A stretch of DNA of 64,000 bases, taken from assembly GCF_014171475.1 (NCBI RefSeq), contig NZ_CP048817.1, positions 3,720,001 to 3,784,000 of the forward strand, given 5' to 3'. The notes beneath the pieces were generated by a model. That model was not told the origin of the DNA. It worked only from the letters and a program-made list of their open reading frames with translations, and did not search any database. This document shows, piece by piece, positions 20,726-29,534 of the stretch (its first letter is position 1; every line of letters begins with the position of its first letter). The DNA is from Sphingomonas sp. So64.6b. Its GTDB lineage: Bacteria > Pseudomonadota > Alphaproteobacteria > Sphingomonadales > Sphingomonadaceae. A program made the position numbers and the translations under genes.

Positions 20726-21331
20726 TCAGTAAAAGGCGCCGTAGATCACATCGGCAATGCGGCCGGTGCGCGTCTGCACCAGCAGCAGGTCCGGCCCATA
20801 ACGGACCCAGCGATAACCACGTGGCGGCGCGCCGACACCGAGGCCATACCAGTCATTGTAATAATAGCTGTTCGACAGGAACAGGCGCGGCAGCAGCAGG
20901 CCGATCGCCCAGCGGCGATAGCGATAGCCGCGCGGATACTGGAATCCGGGCCGATGGATCGGCCGGAAGTTGGGCGGACGTCCGATGCCGGGGCGATGCG
21001 GCGGACGCGGCGGCCGGACCTGCGCGGGCCGTCCGGGCCGTGGCGGCTGAATCTGTGGACCACCCGGACGGGGCGGCTGAATCTGCGGTCCGCCATTGCC
21101 TGGATTGGGCCGGCCAGGGCGCGGTGGCTGGATTTGCGGGCGGCCCGGACGAGTCGGTTGAATCTGGGGACCGCCCGTTCCCGGGCGGGGCGGCTGGACA
21201 TGCGGCCTGCCCGGCGGCGCAGGTCTCGTCTGCGGCGGCGTGGGTCGTCGCTCGGGCGCGGTCTGATAAGCGAGGGCCAAATCGGGAAAGATCAACAACA
21301 CACTGGTTGCCGCCAATACGAATCGCTTCAT
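20726..21331 (-). CDS. RcnB-like periplasmic protein with Pro-rich repeats
   Basis: A 201-residue protein with a signal peptide (MKRFVLAATSVLLIFPDLALA), then a basic Pro/Arg/Gly tract in which PQIQPPRPG or close variants recur four to five times (about residues 50-105). The C-terminal domain (PRGYRYRRWAIGLLLPR, SYYYNDWYGLG, PPRGYRWVRYGPDLLLV) matches the RcnB family, a periplasmic protein linked in E. coli to nickel/cobalt homeostasis. No efflux partner is nearby, so metal function is unproven. The repeats are visible in the DNA between about 21044 and 21200. Confidence 0.75.
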   Translation of the reverse strand: MKRFVLAATSVLLIFPDLALAYQTAPERRPTPPQTRPAPPGRPHVQPPRPGTGGPQIQPTRPGRPQIQPPRPGRPNPGNGGPQIQPPRPGGPQIQPPRPGRPAQVRPPRPPHRPGIGRPPNFRPIHRPGFQYPRGYRYRRWAIGLLLPRLFLSNSYYYNDWYGLGVGAPPRGYRWVRYGPDLLLVQTRTGRIADVIYGAFY

Positions 21332-21440
21332 GCGTCGTCTCCGCCTGTGGAATGCGCGAAGCTATGCCCGTCGACGCACACTGACAACCGGTGTTGCAAC
21401 CATGTTCGCGGCACCACCATGCCGCGCGGTGTAAAGTCCG

Positions 21441-21782
21441 CTAGCGACTGTGCGGGAAGTGAAGCTTGAGCACCGGGACGATCAGATAACCGCCGCTCAG
21501 CGCCCGAAAGGCGCGCCCACCGCTCAAATGGTCGCCGCCCCGCAAATGTGCGGACAAGCGCTCGTCGTTGATCATGTTATCGAGTCCGGTCGCGGTGGCA
21601 TTGCCGCGCGGCCAGCGGTCGGGATCGGTCGCCGCGTCGCCCGGCTCGGGGTCGGGCATCCAATCGGCGCCAAGAGCGGGGAGAGGCGCGGGCGGCACCG
21701 GCGTCGGTTCAGGCTGATCGGCCAGACATGGCGAGGCAGCAAGCGCGAGTGCCCCGATAATGATCAATCGCATTCTCGACAT
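21441..21782 (-). CDS. Small secreted protein of unknown function
   Basis: A 113-residue protein. Its N-terminus, MSRMRLIIIGALALAASPC, is a signal peptide ending near CLA-D. The mature part is Pro-rich (PEPTPVPPAPLPALG), then NATATGLDNMINDERLSAH and a basic C-terminus. Start 21782 is chosen over 21773 without strong ribosome-binding evidence. It follows ruvA on the same strand by 84 bp. I do not recognise a family. Confidence 0.5.
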   Translation of the reverse strand: MSRMRLIIIGALALAASPCLADQPEPTPVPPAPLPALGADWMPDPEPGDAATDPDRWPRGNATATGLDNMINDERLSAHLRGGDHLSGGRAFRALSGGYLIVPVLKLHFPHSR

Positions 21783-21866
21783 GACAACCCACAATCGATC
21801 CGACACCGCAAGGTTCCATTCACGCACAGTCGACTTGGCTCGACGCGATCCGTCGCGGCGCCAGCC

Positions 21867-22457
21867 TTACTTCGCCGCCTTGCGCAACGCCAGGCGGACC
21901 AGTGCATCGAGCGTCGCGCCGGCACCCAATTCTTCTTCGGCCGAAGCGACCGCGGCGCTCGCCTCGGCGGGACGAAAACCGAGGTTGAGCATCGCCGATA
22001 CCGCATCCGCGCCCGCGCCGCTCGGCGCGACGGGAGAGGCGCCGCCGATCGCGACACCGCCGATCCTGTCCTTCAATTCGCGTACGATGCGTTCGGCAAG
22101 CTTCGGCCCGACACCATTGGCGCGCGCCACCATCGCCTTGTCCTGCGCGGCAATGGCGCGGCTCAGGTCGGCCGGATCGAGTGCCGACAGGATCGCCAGC
22201 GCGACCCGCGCGCCCACCCCCTGCACACCGGTCAGCAGCCGGAACCAGTCGCGCTCGCTTGCGGTGGAGAAACCGACCAGGCGGATGAAATCCTCCGCCA
22301 CCAACATCTCGGTGTGGAGCATCACCGCTTCGCCGACCGGCCCGATGCTCGCCAATGTCCTGGTCGAGGCGCCGACCAGATAACCGACGCCGCCGACATC
22401 GACCACCGCATGGTCGATACCGGTTGCGTCGAGGCGGCCCTTGAGATGCGCGATCAT
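21867..22457 (-). CDS. ruvA: Holliday junction DNA helicase subunit RuvA
   Basis: A 196-residue protein that recognises Holliday junctions and loads RuvB. The N-terminal OB-fold begins [19 protein letters not shown]. The tandem helix-hairpin-helix motifs are [17 protein letters not shown] and [17 protein letters not shown]. The C-terminal RuvB-binding domain has [14 protein letters not shown]. Length and layout are standard. It lies 60 bp downstream of ruvC, and ruvB follows 1.9 kb later. Confidence 0.96.
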   Translation of the reverse strand: MIAHLKGRLDATGIDHAVVDVGGVGYLVGASTRTLASIGPVGEAVMLHTEMLVAEDFIRLVGFSTASERDWFRLLTGVQGVGARVALAILSALDPADLSRAIAAQDKAMVARANGVGPKLAERIVRELKDRIGGVAIGGASPVAPSGAGADAVSAMLNLGFRPAEASAAVASAEEELGAGATLDALVRLALRKAAK

Positions 22458-22517
22458 GTTTCAACCATAGGGTGATTTTACTCTCCCCGTCATCCCCGCG
22501 TTCACCCGAATGGCAGA

Positions 22518-23003
22518 TCAGGGAATACGTCGTGCCGACGCGAGATGATGCGCATGACAGATCGCCACCGCGAGCGCGTCGGCGGCGTCCGGGCCATCGA
22601 TCTTCACCCCCGGCAACAACCGCGCGACCATCGCATGAACCTGTGCCTTTTCCGCCGTGCCGGTGCCGACCACTGCCTTTTTGACCAGTCGCGGCGCATA
22701 TTCGCCGATCTCGACCCCGCTTCGCGCCGCCGCGCACAGGATGACGCCGCGCGCATGGGCGAGCTTCAACGTCGATTGCGGGTTGGCGTTGACGAACACT
22801 TCCTCGGCCGCAGCGCCATCGGGCGTGTGATCGGCGATCAGCGCAGCGACCATCGCGTCGAGATGAGCGAGGCGACGCGGCAGCGGCGCGGCGCTGTCGG
22901 TCTTGAGCCGGCCATTGGCGAGGTGGGACAATCGGTTGCCCTCGGCGCGAATCAGGCCCCAGCCGGTCGTCCCAAGGCCGGGATCGAGGCCGAGGATGAT
23001 CAT
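22518..23003 (-). CDS. ruvC: Crossover junction endodeoxyribonuclease RuvC
   Basis: A 161-residue RNase-H-fold resolvase. The acidic active site is visible as Asp7 in [16 protein letters not shown], Glu in [15 protein letters not shown], and the paired Asp of [18 protein letters not shown]. It cuts Holliday junctions bound by RuvAB. The N-terminus is exactly that of the family, so the ATG at 23003 is secure. A small secreted-protein gene lies 13 bp upstream in the same direction and yebC before that. Confidence 0.96.
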   Translation of the reverse strand: MIILGLDPGLGTTGWGLIRAEGNRLSHLANGRLKTDSAAPLPRRLAHLDAMVAALIADHTPDGAAAEEVFVNANPQSTLKLAHARGVILCAAARSGVEIGEYAPRLVKKAVVGTGTAEKAQVHAMVARLLPGVKIDGPDAADALAVAICHAHHLASARRIP

Positions 23004-23016
23004 GGCGCGCGCATCA

Positions 23017-23559
23017 TCAGAACCACATCTGGAACCGCGCGTCGCCGTCGTCGAGCGTCCCGCGAACCGATTCGGGGGCAGCGGCGTAGATCGGCGCGGT
23101 CCAATCCCCGGCGATCGTCGCGGTGCCGGGACATTGTTGCGTCGACACCTGCTTGCCGTCGCGGCTCACATGGATTCCCGACCATGTCTTGCCCGGCACA
23201 TCGGTATATTGGCCGCCCACACCCTTGAAGACGATGTAATGGTAGCGCCCCGCGGTGAAACGGATGCTCTCCTGACCGCCGCCGCCACCGGTGATCGTGC
23301 CGAGACGGATGTTGCTCCATTTCCGGTCCGTCACAAGGTCGATCGCGGGGCGGTTCGGCGGCCCGTAACGATAATGGATGGCATTTTTCGAGGCGCACAC
23401 GCTGCCGACAGCCCGTCGGAAACGGCATGAATAGACGATCGTCTCGGTCGCGCCACACTGGCTCGCGCGATCCGCACGCTTCGTGGTCGCGCCGGGCGGG
23501 GCGAGCGCACCCAACAGGAGAATGGGAGCAAGGAGAAGGGTCACATGAAGCACACGCAT
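23017..23559 (-). CDS. Cys-containing secreted protein of unknown function
   Basis: A 180-residue protein with a signal peptide ([19 protein letters not shown]). The mature sequence has [15 protein letters not shown] and [16 protein letters not shown], a spacing seen in a family of proteobacterial secreted proteins. Beyond that are a Gly-rich turn ([11 protein letters not shown]) and a late Cys in QQCPGTAT. The role is unknown. ATG 23559 is chosen because AAGGGG is placed 6 nt upstream; a GTG 15 nt earlier overlaps that site. Its position between yebC and ruvC suggests an insertion into the usual gene order. Confidence 0.65.
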   Translation of the reverse strand: MRVLHVTLLLAPILLLGALAPPGATTKRADRASQCGATETIVYSCRFRRAVGSVCASKNAIHYRYGPPNRPAIDLVTDRKWSNIRLGTITGGGGGQESIRFTAGRYHYIVFKGVGGQYTDVPGKTWSGIHVSRDGKQVSTQQCPGTATIAGDWTAPIYAAAPESVRGTLDDGDARFQMWF

Positions 23560-23582
23560 CGTCATCCCCTTCACATCGTTGA

Positions 23583-24326
23583 CTAACCCAGCTTCTCCAT
23601 TACCTCGTCGGAGACTTCGTAATTGCCCCAGACGGTCTGGACGTCGTCGTCATCGTCGAGCGTGTCGATCAGCTTGAACAACAGGCCGGCATCGCCTTCG
23701 CCGACTTCGACCATGGTCTGCGGGCGCCAGGCGAGCTTCGCGCCCTCGGGCTCGCCGAGCACCGGGGTGATCGCCTTGACCACTTCGTGCAGCGAATCGT
23801 TCGAGGTCCAGATCTCATGGCCATCCTCGCCCGAGGACACGTCCTCCGCACCCGCGTCGAGCGCTGCCTCGAACACCTTATCGGCATCGCCTGCGCTCGC
23901 CGGATAATTGATCAGGCCCATGCGGTCGAAACCATGGCTGACCGAACCCGATGCGCCGAGATTGCCGCCATTCTTCGCCACTGCGGTGCGCACATTGGTC
24001 GCGGTGCGGTTGCGATTGTCGGTCAGCGCCTCGATGATCAGCGACACGCCACCCGGGCCGAAGCCCTCGTAACGGATCTCTTCATAGGTCTCCGCATCGC
24101 TGCGGCTCGCCTTGTCGATCGAGCGCTGGATATTGTCCTTGGGCAGCGACGCCGCCTTGGCCGCGTTGACCGCCATGCGCAGGCGCGGGTTCATGTCGGG
24201 GTCGGGCAGGCCCATCTTCGCCGCGACGGTGATTTCGCGGCTCAGCTTGGAAAAGAGCGAACTGCGCTTCTTATCCTGCGCACCCTTGCGGTGCATGATG
24301 TTCTTGAACTTGGAATGGCCTGCCAT
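23583..24326 (-). CDS. yebC: YebC/PmpR family protein (TACO1 family)
   Basis: A 247-residue protein whose N-terminus [19 protein letters not shown] is the family signature, followed by [13 protein letters not shown] and [14 protein letters not shown]. Members were described as transcriptional regulators and more recently as factors that relieve ribosome stalling, so the biochemical role is still debated. ATG 24326 is fixed by the conserved N-terminus. It is adjacent to the ruvC-ruvA genes, as in most proteobacteria. Confidence 0.94.
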   Translation of the reverse strand: MAGHSKFKNIMHRKGAQDKKRSSLFSKLSREITVAAKMGLPDPDMNPRLRMAVNAAKAASLPKDNIQRSIDKASRSDAETYEEIRYEGFGPGGVSLIIEALTDNRNRTATNVRTAVAKNGGNLGASGSVSHGFDRMGLINYPASAGDADKVFEAALDAGAEDVSSGEDGHEIWTSNDSLHEVVKAITPVLGEPEGAKLAWRPQTMVEVGEGDAGLLFKLIDTLDDDDDVQTVWGNYEVSDEVMEKLG

Positions 24327-24436
24327 GGTGACGTCCTGAAAAACTAACCCTTCGCGCTGGCCTGCCGAAGCGCCAGCCTTCTTCAATTATGCGGTAGAAG
24401 AAAGACCGGGGGTTCGACAAGCATATCGCGCGCGAC

Positions 24437-24676
24437 TTATGCCAGCCCGAGCGCGATCTTGTAGGTTTCGAGCAATGCTTCCGCTTCGTCACGGTGATGC
24501 TTTTCCATGCGCCGCAACCGTACGATCGCGCGCATCGTCTTGGTATCGTAACCGGTCGACTTGGCTTCGGCATAGACATCCTTGATGTCGTCGGCGATGC
24601 CCTTCTTCTCTTCCTCGAGGCGCTCGATGCGCTCGATCAGGAGGCGTAGCTGGTCGGCGGCGATGATGTCGCTCAT
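24437..24676 (-). CDS. gapR: GapR-family (DUF2312) nucleoid-associated protein
   Basis: A 79-residue, almost entirely helical protein: [20 protein letters not shown], then [18 protein letters not shown] and [19 protein letters not shown]. This is the DUF2312 family, whose Caulobacter member GapR forms tetramers that clamp overtwisted DNA ahead of forks and RNA polymerase. Length is slightly short but covers the whole domain. ATG 24676 is the only plausible start. It precedes yebC by about 110 bp. Confidence 0.85.
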   Translation of the reverse strand: MSDIIAADQLRLLIERIERLEEEKKGIADDIKDVYAEAKSTGYDTKTMRAIVRLRRMEKHHRDEAEALLETYKIALGLA

Positions 24677-24752
24677 GAGTGGGAAAGCTCCGGATTAAAG
24701 ATGAAGGCGCGCGTCTAGGCCATCGTTCGACGCGGCTCAACCATCGCTGCGA

Positions 24753-26099
24753 TCAATTCGGTGGAAAAGCCTGACGCGCACCGCCGATCTTGACCGCAAC
24801 GCCGTGGCGCATGACGAAATCGACTTGCTCCAGCCGCGTCACATCGACCAGCGGATCGCCGGTCACCGCGATAATGTCGGCGAATTTGCCCGGTTCGAGC
24901 GAGCCAAGCTGATCCTTGCGCCCGAGCAAATCGGCGGCATCGATCGTCGCCGCGCGAATCGCCCCGGCGGGGGTCATGCCGGCCCTGACCATCAGCGCGA
25001 ATTCCTGTGCGTTGTCGCCGTGGCGCGATACGCCGGTGTCGGTGCCGAAGGCGATCCTGACCCCGGCGGCGATCGCGCGTTTATGGCTTGCCGCGGCGAC
25101 CGCACCCGCCGCCTCGGCCTTTGAGATGGTCGCAGGCGGCAATTGCCCGCCGCGCGCCTGGGCCAGCGCCGCAACCGGCGCCATCATCGTCGGCACCAGC
25201 CAGGCATTACGCTGCTTGAACAGCCGAATCGTCGATTCCTCCAGGAAAGTACCGTGCTCGATCGAATCGACCCCCGCCTCAAGCGCGGCCTCGGTGCCTT
25301 CGCGAGCATGCGAGTGCGCCGCGACCTTGCGGCCGAAACCATGCGCCGTGTCGACGATCGCCTTCATCTCCTCCGGCGTCATTTGCCGCCCCAGCCCGCC
25401 CGCGACATTGGACAGCACACCGCCGGTCGCAGCGAACTTGATCACCTGGGCGCCGAGCGAAATCTGCGCACGCACCGCACGACGGCAATCATCGGGGCCG
25501 TCACAGGTGTTGATCTGATGCGCATGGGCGGTCTCGGCATAGTCTTCGGCCAGGCCGTTGCTGCCATCGCCATGTCCGCCGGTGACCGAGACCATCTGCC
25601 CGGCGTTGACGATCGTCGGCCCCGCGACCGCCCCGCCTTCGATCCCGTCGCGCAAGGCGCGGATGCCGCGCGGATTGCCGCCAAGGTCGCGCACCGTGGT
25701 GAAGCCCGCCTCCAGCGTGACGCGCGCATTCTTCTCCGCCTCGATCAGATCGTCGCTCTCGTCGCGATTAAGCTCACCGAGCCGCGACCGCAGCGGATCG
25801 CCGCCGATACCCCACAAATGCACGTGCATGTCGATCAGTCCGGGCAGGACGTAACGATCCTTGAGATCGATGACGCTGGCATCGCCATCGGGCGCGGCGA
25901 AACCATCGCGCAGCTCGGCCACCTTGCCGTCGCGCACCACGATGGTCGTCGCGCCGCGTGCCGGCTGGCCTGGGCGATCGATGACATGCCCAGCCTGAAT
26001 ATAGATGGTTCTGGACGGCGTTATGGGCGCGGTCTGCGCCTGCACATTTCCGGCCACGCCCATGCCAAGCATGATCGCCGACCCCAATATCCGCCGCAT
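24753..26099 (-). CDS. Secreted metal-dependent amidohydrolase, imidazolonepropionase-like
   Basis: A 448-residue protein with a signal peptide (MRRILGSAIMLGMGVAG, cleavage near VQA-Q) and an amidohydrolase barrel. Metal ligands are visible as the HxH of LIDMHVHLWG, the Lys of AQVIKFAATGG, the His of KVAAHSHAREG and SIEHGT, and the Asp of AFGTDTGVSRHGDN. These subtype III enzymes include Xaa-Pro and Xaa-Arg dipeptidases (prolidase-like) in related bacteria, and a peptidase role is plausible. The C-terminal LGSLEPGKFADIIAV is characteristic. It is transcribed alone. Confidence 0.88.
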   Translation of the reverse strand: MRRILGSAIMLGMGVAGNVQAQTAPITPSRTIYIQAGHVIDRPGQPARGATTIVVRDGKVAELRDGFAAPDGDASVIDLKDRYVLPGLIDMHVHLWGIGGDPLRSRLGELNRDESDDLIEAEKNARVTLEAGFTTVRDLGGNPRGIRALRDGIEGGAVAGPTIVNAGQMVSVTGGHGDGSNGLAEDYAETAHAHQINTCDGPDDCRRAVRAQISLGAQVIKFAATGGVLSNVAGGLGRQMTPEEMKAIVDTAHGFGRKVAAHSHAREGTEAALEAGVDSIEHGTFLEESTIRLFKQRNAWLVPTMMAPVAALAQARGGQLPPATISKAEAAGAVAAASHKRAIAAGVRIAFGTDTGVSRHGDNAQEFALMVRAGMTPAGAIRAATIDAADLLGRKDQLGSLEPGKFADIIAVTGDPLVDVTRLEQVDFVMRHGVAVKIGGARQAFPPN

Positions 26100-26162
26100 A
26101 TCCGCCCCCTTCTTTCGTTGGGGTCAGCCTAGCGGGATAGCGCGGCTAATCAATCGCGCGCG

Positions 26163-26459
26163 TCATGCATTCTTCGCGACACTCTCGCGCATGCGCTCGA
26201 GCTGCTCCGGCGTCGCCTCGGCCTGATGCGCCGCCTTCCAGGCGCCATAGGGCATGCCGTAGATCGCCTCGCGCGCGGCGTCCTTGTCCAGGGCGCCCCC
26301 GCTCGCCTCCTCGACCCAGTCCGACAGGCAGTTGCGGCAAAATCCGGCAAGCCCCATTAAGTCGATATTCTGCGCATCGTCGCGGTGACGCAGGTGCGCG
26401 ACGAGTCGACGGAACGCTACGGCCGCCACTGCGTCGTCAATGTCCTCGATCCGCGCCAT
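26163..26459 (-). CDS. DUF1244 domain protein
   Basis: A 98-residue protein matching DUF1244 in LVAHLRHRDDAQNIDLMG and AGFCRNCLSDWVEEA, with the CxxC the family conserves, and EAIYGMPYGAWK. It is a small cytosolic family common in alphaproteobacteria with no assigned function. The ATG at 26459 has GGGAG about 8 nt upstream. A longer open frame would run into the pyk promoter region. It is divergent from pyk with a 70-bp gap. Confidence 0.85.
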   Translation of the reverse strand: MARIEDIDDAVAAVAFRRLVAHLRHRDDAQNIDLMGLAGFCRNCLSDWVEEASGGALDKDAAREAIYGMPYGAWKAAHQAEATPEQLERMRESVAKNA

Positions 26460-26529
26460 TTGAATTCTCCCGGTTGATCGGCGGGAGATAGGCTTTAGAG
26501 CCGGGGCCGCAAGCGCAAGGACGTAAAGA

Positions 26530-28008
26530 ATGACCAAGGCCATCAGCCCCCGTTCGCGCAAGGTCCGCGTTCTCGCCACGCTGGGCCCCGCCAGCAACAG
26601 CGTCGAGATGATCAGCCGGCTGTTCGAGGCCGGCGCCGACGCATTCCGCGTGAACATGAGTCATGGCGATCAGGAATCGAAGATCGCGGTGATCAAGGCG
26701 ATTCGCAGCCTCGAAAAGAAATACGGCCGCCCGACGACGATCCTCGCCGATCTTCAGGGCCCGAAGCTGCGTGTCGGCAAATTCGAGGGCGGCCGCACCG
26801 ACCTTGTCACCGGCACCATCTTCACGCTCGACCGCGACAAGACGCCGGGCGACGCGACGCGGGTCGAATTGCCGCACAAGGAGATTTTCGCCGCGATCGA
26901 ACCCGGCGCGCGGCTGTTGCTCGACGACGGCAAGCTGGTGCTGCGCGTCACCGAACATGACGCCGACCATATCGTCACCCGGGTCGAGGTCGGCGGCGCC
27001 CTGTCCAACAATAAGGGCCTGAACGTGCCCGACGTAGTCGTGCCGATGGCGGCATTGACCCCGAAGGACCGCAGCGACCTCGCCTTTGCGATCGACCAGG
27101 GCGTCGACTGGATCGCGCTGAGCTTCGTGCAGCGTCCCGAGGATCTGGCAGAGGCGCGCAAGCTGATCGGCGGCAAGGCGGCTTTGCTTGCCAAGATCGA
27201 AAAACCTTCGGCGATCGAGCGGCTCGAAGAGATTGTCGAGCATTGCGACGGCGTGATGGTCGCGCGCGGCGATCTCGGCGTCGAACTGCCGCCCGAATCG
27301 GTGCCGCCGCTGCAGAAGCGCATCGTCGAAGTGTCACGCCGCCAGGGCAAGCCGGTGGTGGTCGCGACGCAGATGCTCGAATCGATGATCACTTCACCCT
27401 CGCCGACTCGCGCCGAAGTCTCCGACGTGGCGACCGCAGTCTATGACGGCGCGGACGCGATCATGTTGTCGGCGGAAAGCGCCGCCGGCGCCTGGCCGAT
27501 CGAATCGGTCGCGATGATGAATTCGATCGGCATCGCGGTCGAAAGCGACCCCGGACATGGCGACCGCGTCCATTTCACCATCACCCGCCCCGACCCGACC
27601 ACTGCCGACGCACTCGCCGAGGCGGCGAAGAATATCGCCGCGACGGTCGATGCAGTGGCGATCATCTGCTTCACCGTATCCGGGTCGACCGCGCGCCGCG
27701 TCGCGCGCGAGCGCCCTTCGGTGCCGTTGATGGTATTGACCCCCAAGCTGGAAACGGCGCGGCGGCTCGGCCTGTTATGGGGCACACACGCCGTCCATAC
27801 GCGCGACATCGAATCGTTCGAGGAGATGGTGGCGAAAGCCAAGCGCATGGCGCTGCGGCACAATATCGCCAAGGCGGGCGACCGCGTGATCCTGATCGCC
27901 GGCGTGCCGTTCCGCACACCCGGATCGACCAATGTGCTTCACGTCGTGCGTATCATCGGCGACGAGTTGAAGGGTTATACCGACCAGGACGGATCGACCG
28001 GCGGGTAA
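26530..28008 (+). CDS. pyk: Pyruvate kinase
   Basis: A 492-residue glycolytic enzyme that converts phosphoenolpyruvate and ADP to pyruvate and ATP. Motifs are VRVLATLGPASNS, FRVNMSHG, ILADLQGPKLRVGKF, the catalytic Lys in LLAKIEKPSAIERL, MVARGDLGVELP and VVATQMLESMI. The C-terminal allosteric domain is present, so the protein is full length. A plus-strand ribosome-binding region AGGACGTAAAGA precedes ATG 26530. It converges with the HAD phosphatase gene with a 4-bp gap and no visible terminator. Confidence 0.97.
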   Translation: MTKAISPRSRKVRVLATLGPASNSVEMISRLFEAGADAFRVNMSHGDQESKIAVIKAIRSLEKKYGRPTTILADLQGPKLRVGKFEGGRTDLVTGTIFTLDRDKTPGDATRVELPHKEIFAAIEPGARLLLDDGKLVLRVTEHDADHIVTRVEVGGALSNNKGLNVPDVVVPMAALTPKDRSDLAFAIDQGVDWIALSFVQRPEDLAEARKLIGGKAALLAKIEKPSAIERLEEIVEHCDGVMVARGDLGVELPPESVPPLQKRIVEVSRRQGKPVVVATQMLESMITSPSPTRAEVSDVATAVYDGADAIMLSAESAAGAWPIESVAMMNSIGIAVESDPGHGDRVHFTITRPDPTTADALAEAAKNIAATVDAVAIICFTVSGSTARRVARERPSVPLMVLTPKLETARRLGLLWGTHAVHTRDIESFEEMVAKAKRMALRHNIAKAGDRVILIAGVPFRTPGSTNVLHVVRIIGDELKGYTDQDGSTGG

Positions 28009-28012
28009 AAGG

Positions 28013-28630
28013 TCAGGCGAGCAGGCCGAGCCTCACCAGGTCGCTCCGCAAGGTCACCGCGTCGGTGAACAACAGGCCGGTCATCCCGACATTTCGCGCG
28101 CCGACGATATTTTCTTCGCGATCATCGACGAACACAGCCTGTTCGGGGCGTAACCCGAATCGCTCCAGAGCAAGATGGTAGATCGCCGCATCGGGCTTGG
28201 TCAGCTTCTCGTCGCCCGACACGACGATATCGCGAAACCGGTCGAAGGTCGCGGCTTCGCGCGCCCGGAAGGGTGGCCAGAACTCGCCCGAGAAATTGGT
28301 GATCGCGAACAGCGGTACGCCGCGCGCATCGAGTTCCGCGACCATCGCCTGCATGCCCGGCAGCATACCCGGCACCTGATCGTTGAAACGCGGCCCCCAT
28401 AGCGCGATCATGTCAGCGTAATGGGGATATTGCGCGCTCAACTCGGCGGAAGTTTCCGCAAAAGGCCGGCCCGCGTCATGCTGAAAATGCCATTCCTTCG
28501 TCGCGACATCGCGCAGGAACGCATCGAGCGCCCGATCATCCTTGATCAGGCGCCCGTAAAGGACCCGCGGGTCCCAATCGTAAAGGACGTTACCGACATC
28601 GAAAACGACGGCGGTGTCCCCGCTCGACAA
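28013..28630 (-). CDS. HAD-family hydrolase
   Basis: A 205-residue haloacid-dehalogenase-like hydrolase. Motif I is VVFDVGNVLYDWDP, motif II is FAITNFSGEF, motif III is the Lys of GDEKLTKPDAAIYHL and motif IV is AVFVDDREENI. This is the pattern of the YihX/epoxide-hydrolase N-terminal-like branch of small phosphatases; the substrate is unknown. I place the start at TTG 28630, 1 nt past the ykgO stop, with AGGG about 8 nt upstream. The frame is open further back but only inside ykgO. Confidence 0.85.
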   Translation of the reverse strand: MSSGDTAVVFDVGNVLYDWDPRVLYGRLIKDDRALDAFLRDVATKEWHFQHDAGRPFAETSAELSAQYPHYADMIALWGPRFNDQVPGMLPGMQAMVAELDARGVPLFAITNFSGEFWPPFRAREAATFDRFRDIVVSGDEKLTKPDAAIYHLALERFGLRPEQAVFVDDREENIVGARNVGMTGLLFTDAVTLRSDLVRLGLLA

Positions 28631-28631
28631 A

Positions 28632-28757
28632 TCAGCCCTGGCGGGCCTTGAAGCGGCGATTCGTCTTGTTGATGACATAGGTCCGGCCGCGACGACGGAT
28701 CACGCGGTTGTCGCGATGGCGGTCCTTGAGGGACTTCAGGGAGTTACGGATCTTCAT
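28632..28757 (-). CDS. ykgO: Ribosomal protein bL36, YkgO (cysteine-free) type
   Basis: A 41-residue basic protein: [40 protein letters not shown] in two adjoining parts. It is the variant of bL36 without the zinc-binding Cys/His set. In enterobacteria this form is the zinc-starvation paralogue, whereas in alphaproteobacteria it is usually the only bL36. Start ATG 28757. The HAD gene begins 1 nt after its stop, so the two are probably co-transcribed. Confidence 0.95.
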   Translation of the reverse strand: MKIRNSLKSLKDRHRDNRVIRRRGRTYVINKTNRRFKARQG

Positions 28758-28916
28758 GGTCGAAACTTCTTCGATTCTGGTGGTGCCGGAAAGACGAGAG
28801 CGCCTATAGTCGGTGGCCTCCCAAGTCAAGGCGAACCGGCCAGGTGAGAGTCGGGAACCGGCGGGGGGAGGTGAAGCGTTACACCCGTGCAACAATATGG
28901 TCGAAAGAGATACGAG

Positions 28917-29534
28917 ATGAAGAACGCGGCATATGGAATTGTGATCGCGCTCGCGGCGGTGTCGCTTGGCGGCTGCGCCACGACCACGACGAGCGGCCCG
29001 GTCGAGGTGACGCGTTTCCATCTCGGCGCCCCGCTCGAACGCGGCACGCTGACGGTCGAGCCGCTGGCCGGCGGCGGCGCCGCCAGCCTTGAGTTCAAGA
29101 CCTATGCTGCTGCGGTCGAGACCGAATTGATCCAGGCCGGCTATACCACCAGCGCCCCGAGCACCACGGCGCAATATCTCGCGGTAGTCGGCTTTACGCG
29201 CACCTCACAGGATGTCGGACCGCGACGGTCGCCGATCTCGATCGGCCTTGGCGGCGGCGTCGGCGGCGGTGGTTATCGCGGCGGCGGAGTCGGCGTCGGT
29301 GGCGGCATTTCCTTCCCGATCGGCAAGGCAAGAGCCCGCGAAATTATCCTTTCGGAATTGTCAGTGCAGATTCGCCGGCGCAGCGACGGCACGGTGATTT
29401 GGGAAGGCCGTGCCCAGACCGGTGCCGATGTCCGCGCCGCCGATGCCCAGGCCAGCGCCGCGGCGGGCAAATTGGCCAATGCGCTGTTCCGGGGCTTTCC
29501 CGGAGAATCGGGTCGCACTATCACGGTCAAATGA
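28917..29534 (+). CDS. DUF4136-like lipoprotein
   Basis: A 205-residue protein with the lipoprotein signal [19 protein letters not shown] and lipobox Cys (GGCAT). The domain (about residues 45-195) resembles DUF4136. It has [21 protein letters not shown], a Gly-rich loop ([17 protein letters not shown]) and a C-terminal [14 protein letters not shown] with [10 protein letters not shown]. The role is unknown. ATG 28917 follows GAGATACGAG. The stop is within the ATGA start of the M14 peptidase gene. Confidence 0.78.
   Translation: MKNAAYGIVIALAAVSLGGCATTTTSGPVEVTRFHLGAPLERGTLTVEPLAGGGAASLEFKTYAAAVETELIQAGYTTSAPSTTAQYLAVVGFTRTSQDVGPRRSPISIGLGGGVGGGGYRGGGVGVGGGISFPIGKARAREIILSELSVQIRRRSDGTVIWEGRAQTGADVRAADAQASAAAGKLANALFRGFPGESGRTITVK

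Noticed and set aside
21044..21200. Possible CRISPR-like direct repeats
   Set aside because: The repeats are the coding units for PQIQPPRPG in the RcnB-like gene; there are no spacers of constant size and no cas genes.
26437..27243. 268-codon minus-strand frame upstream of DUF1244
   Set aside because: Antisense to pyk; no homology pattern.
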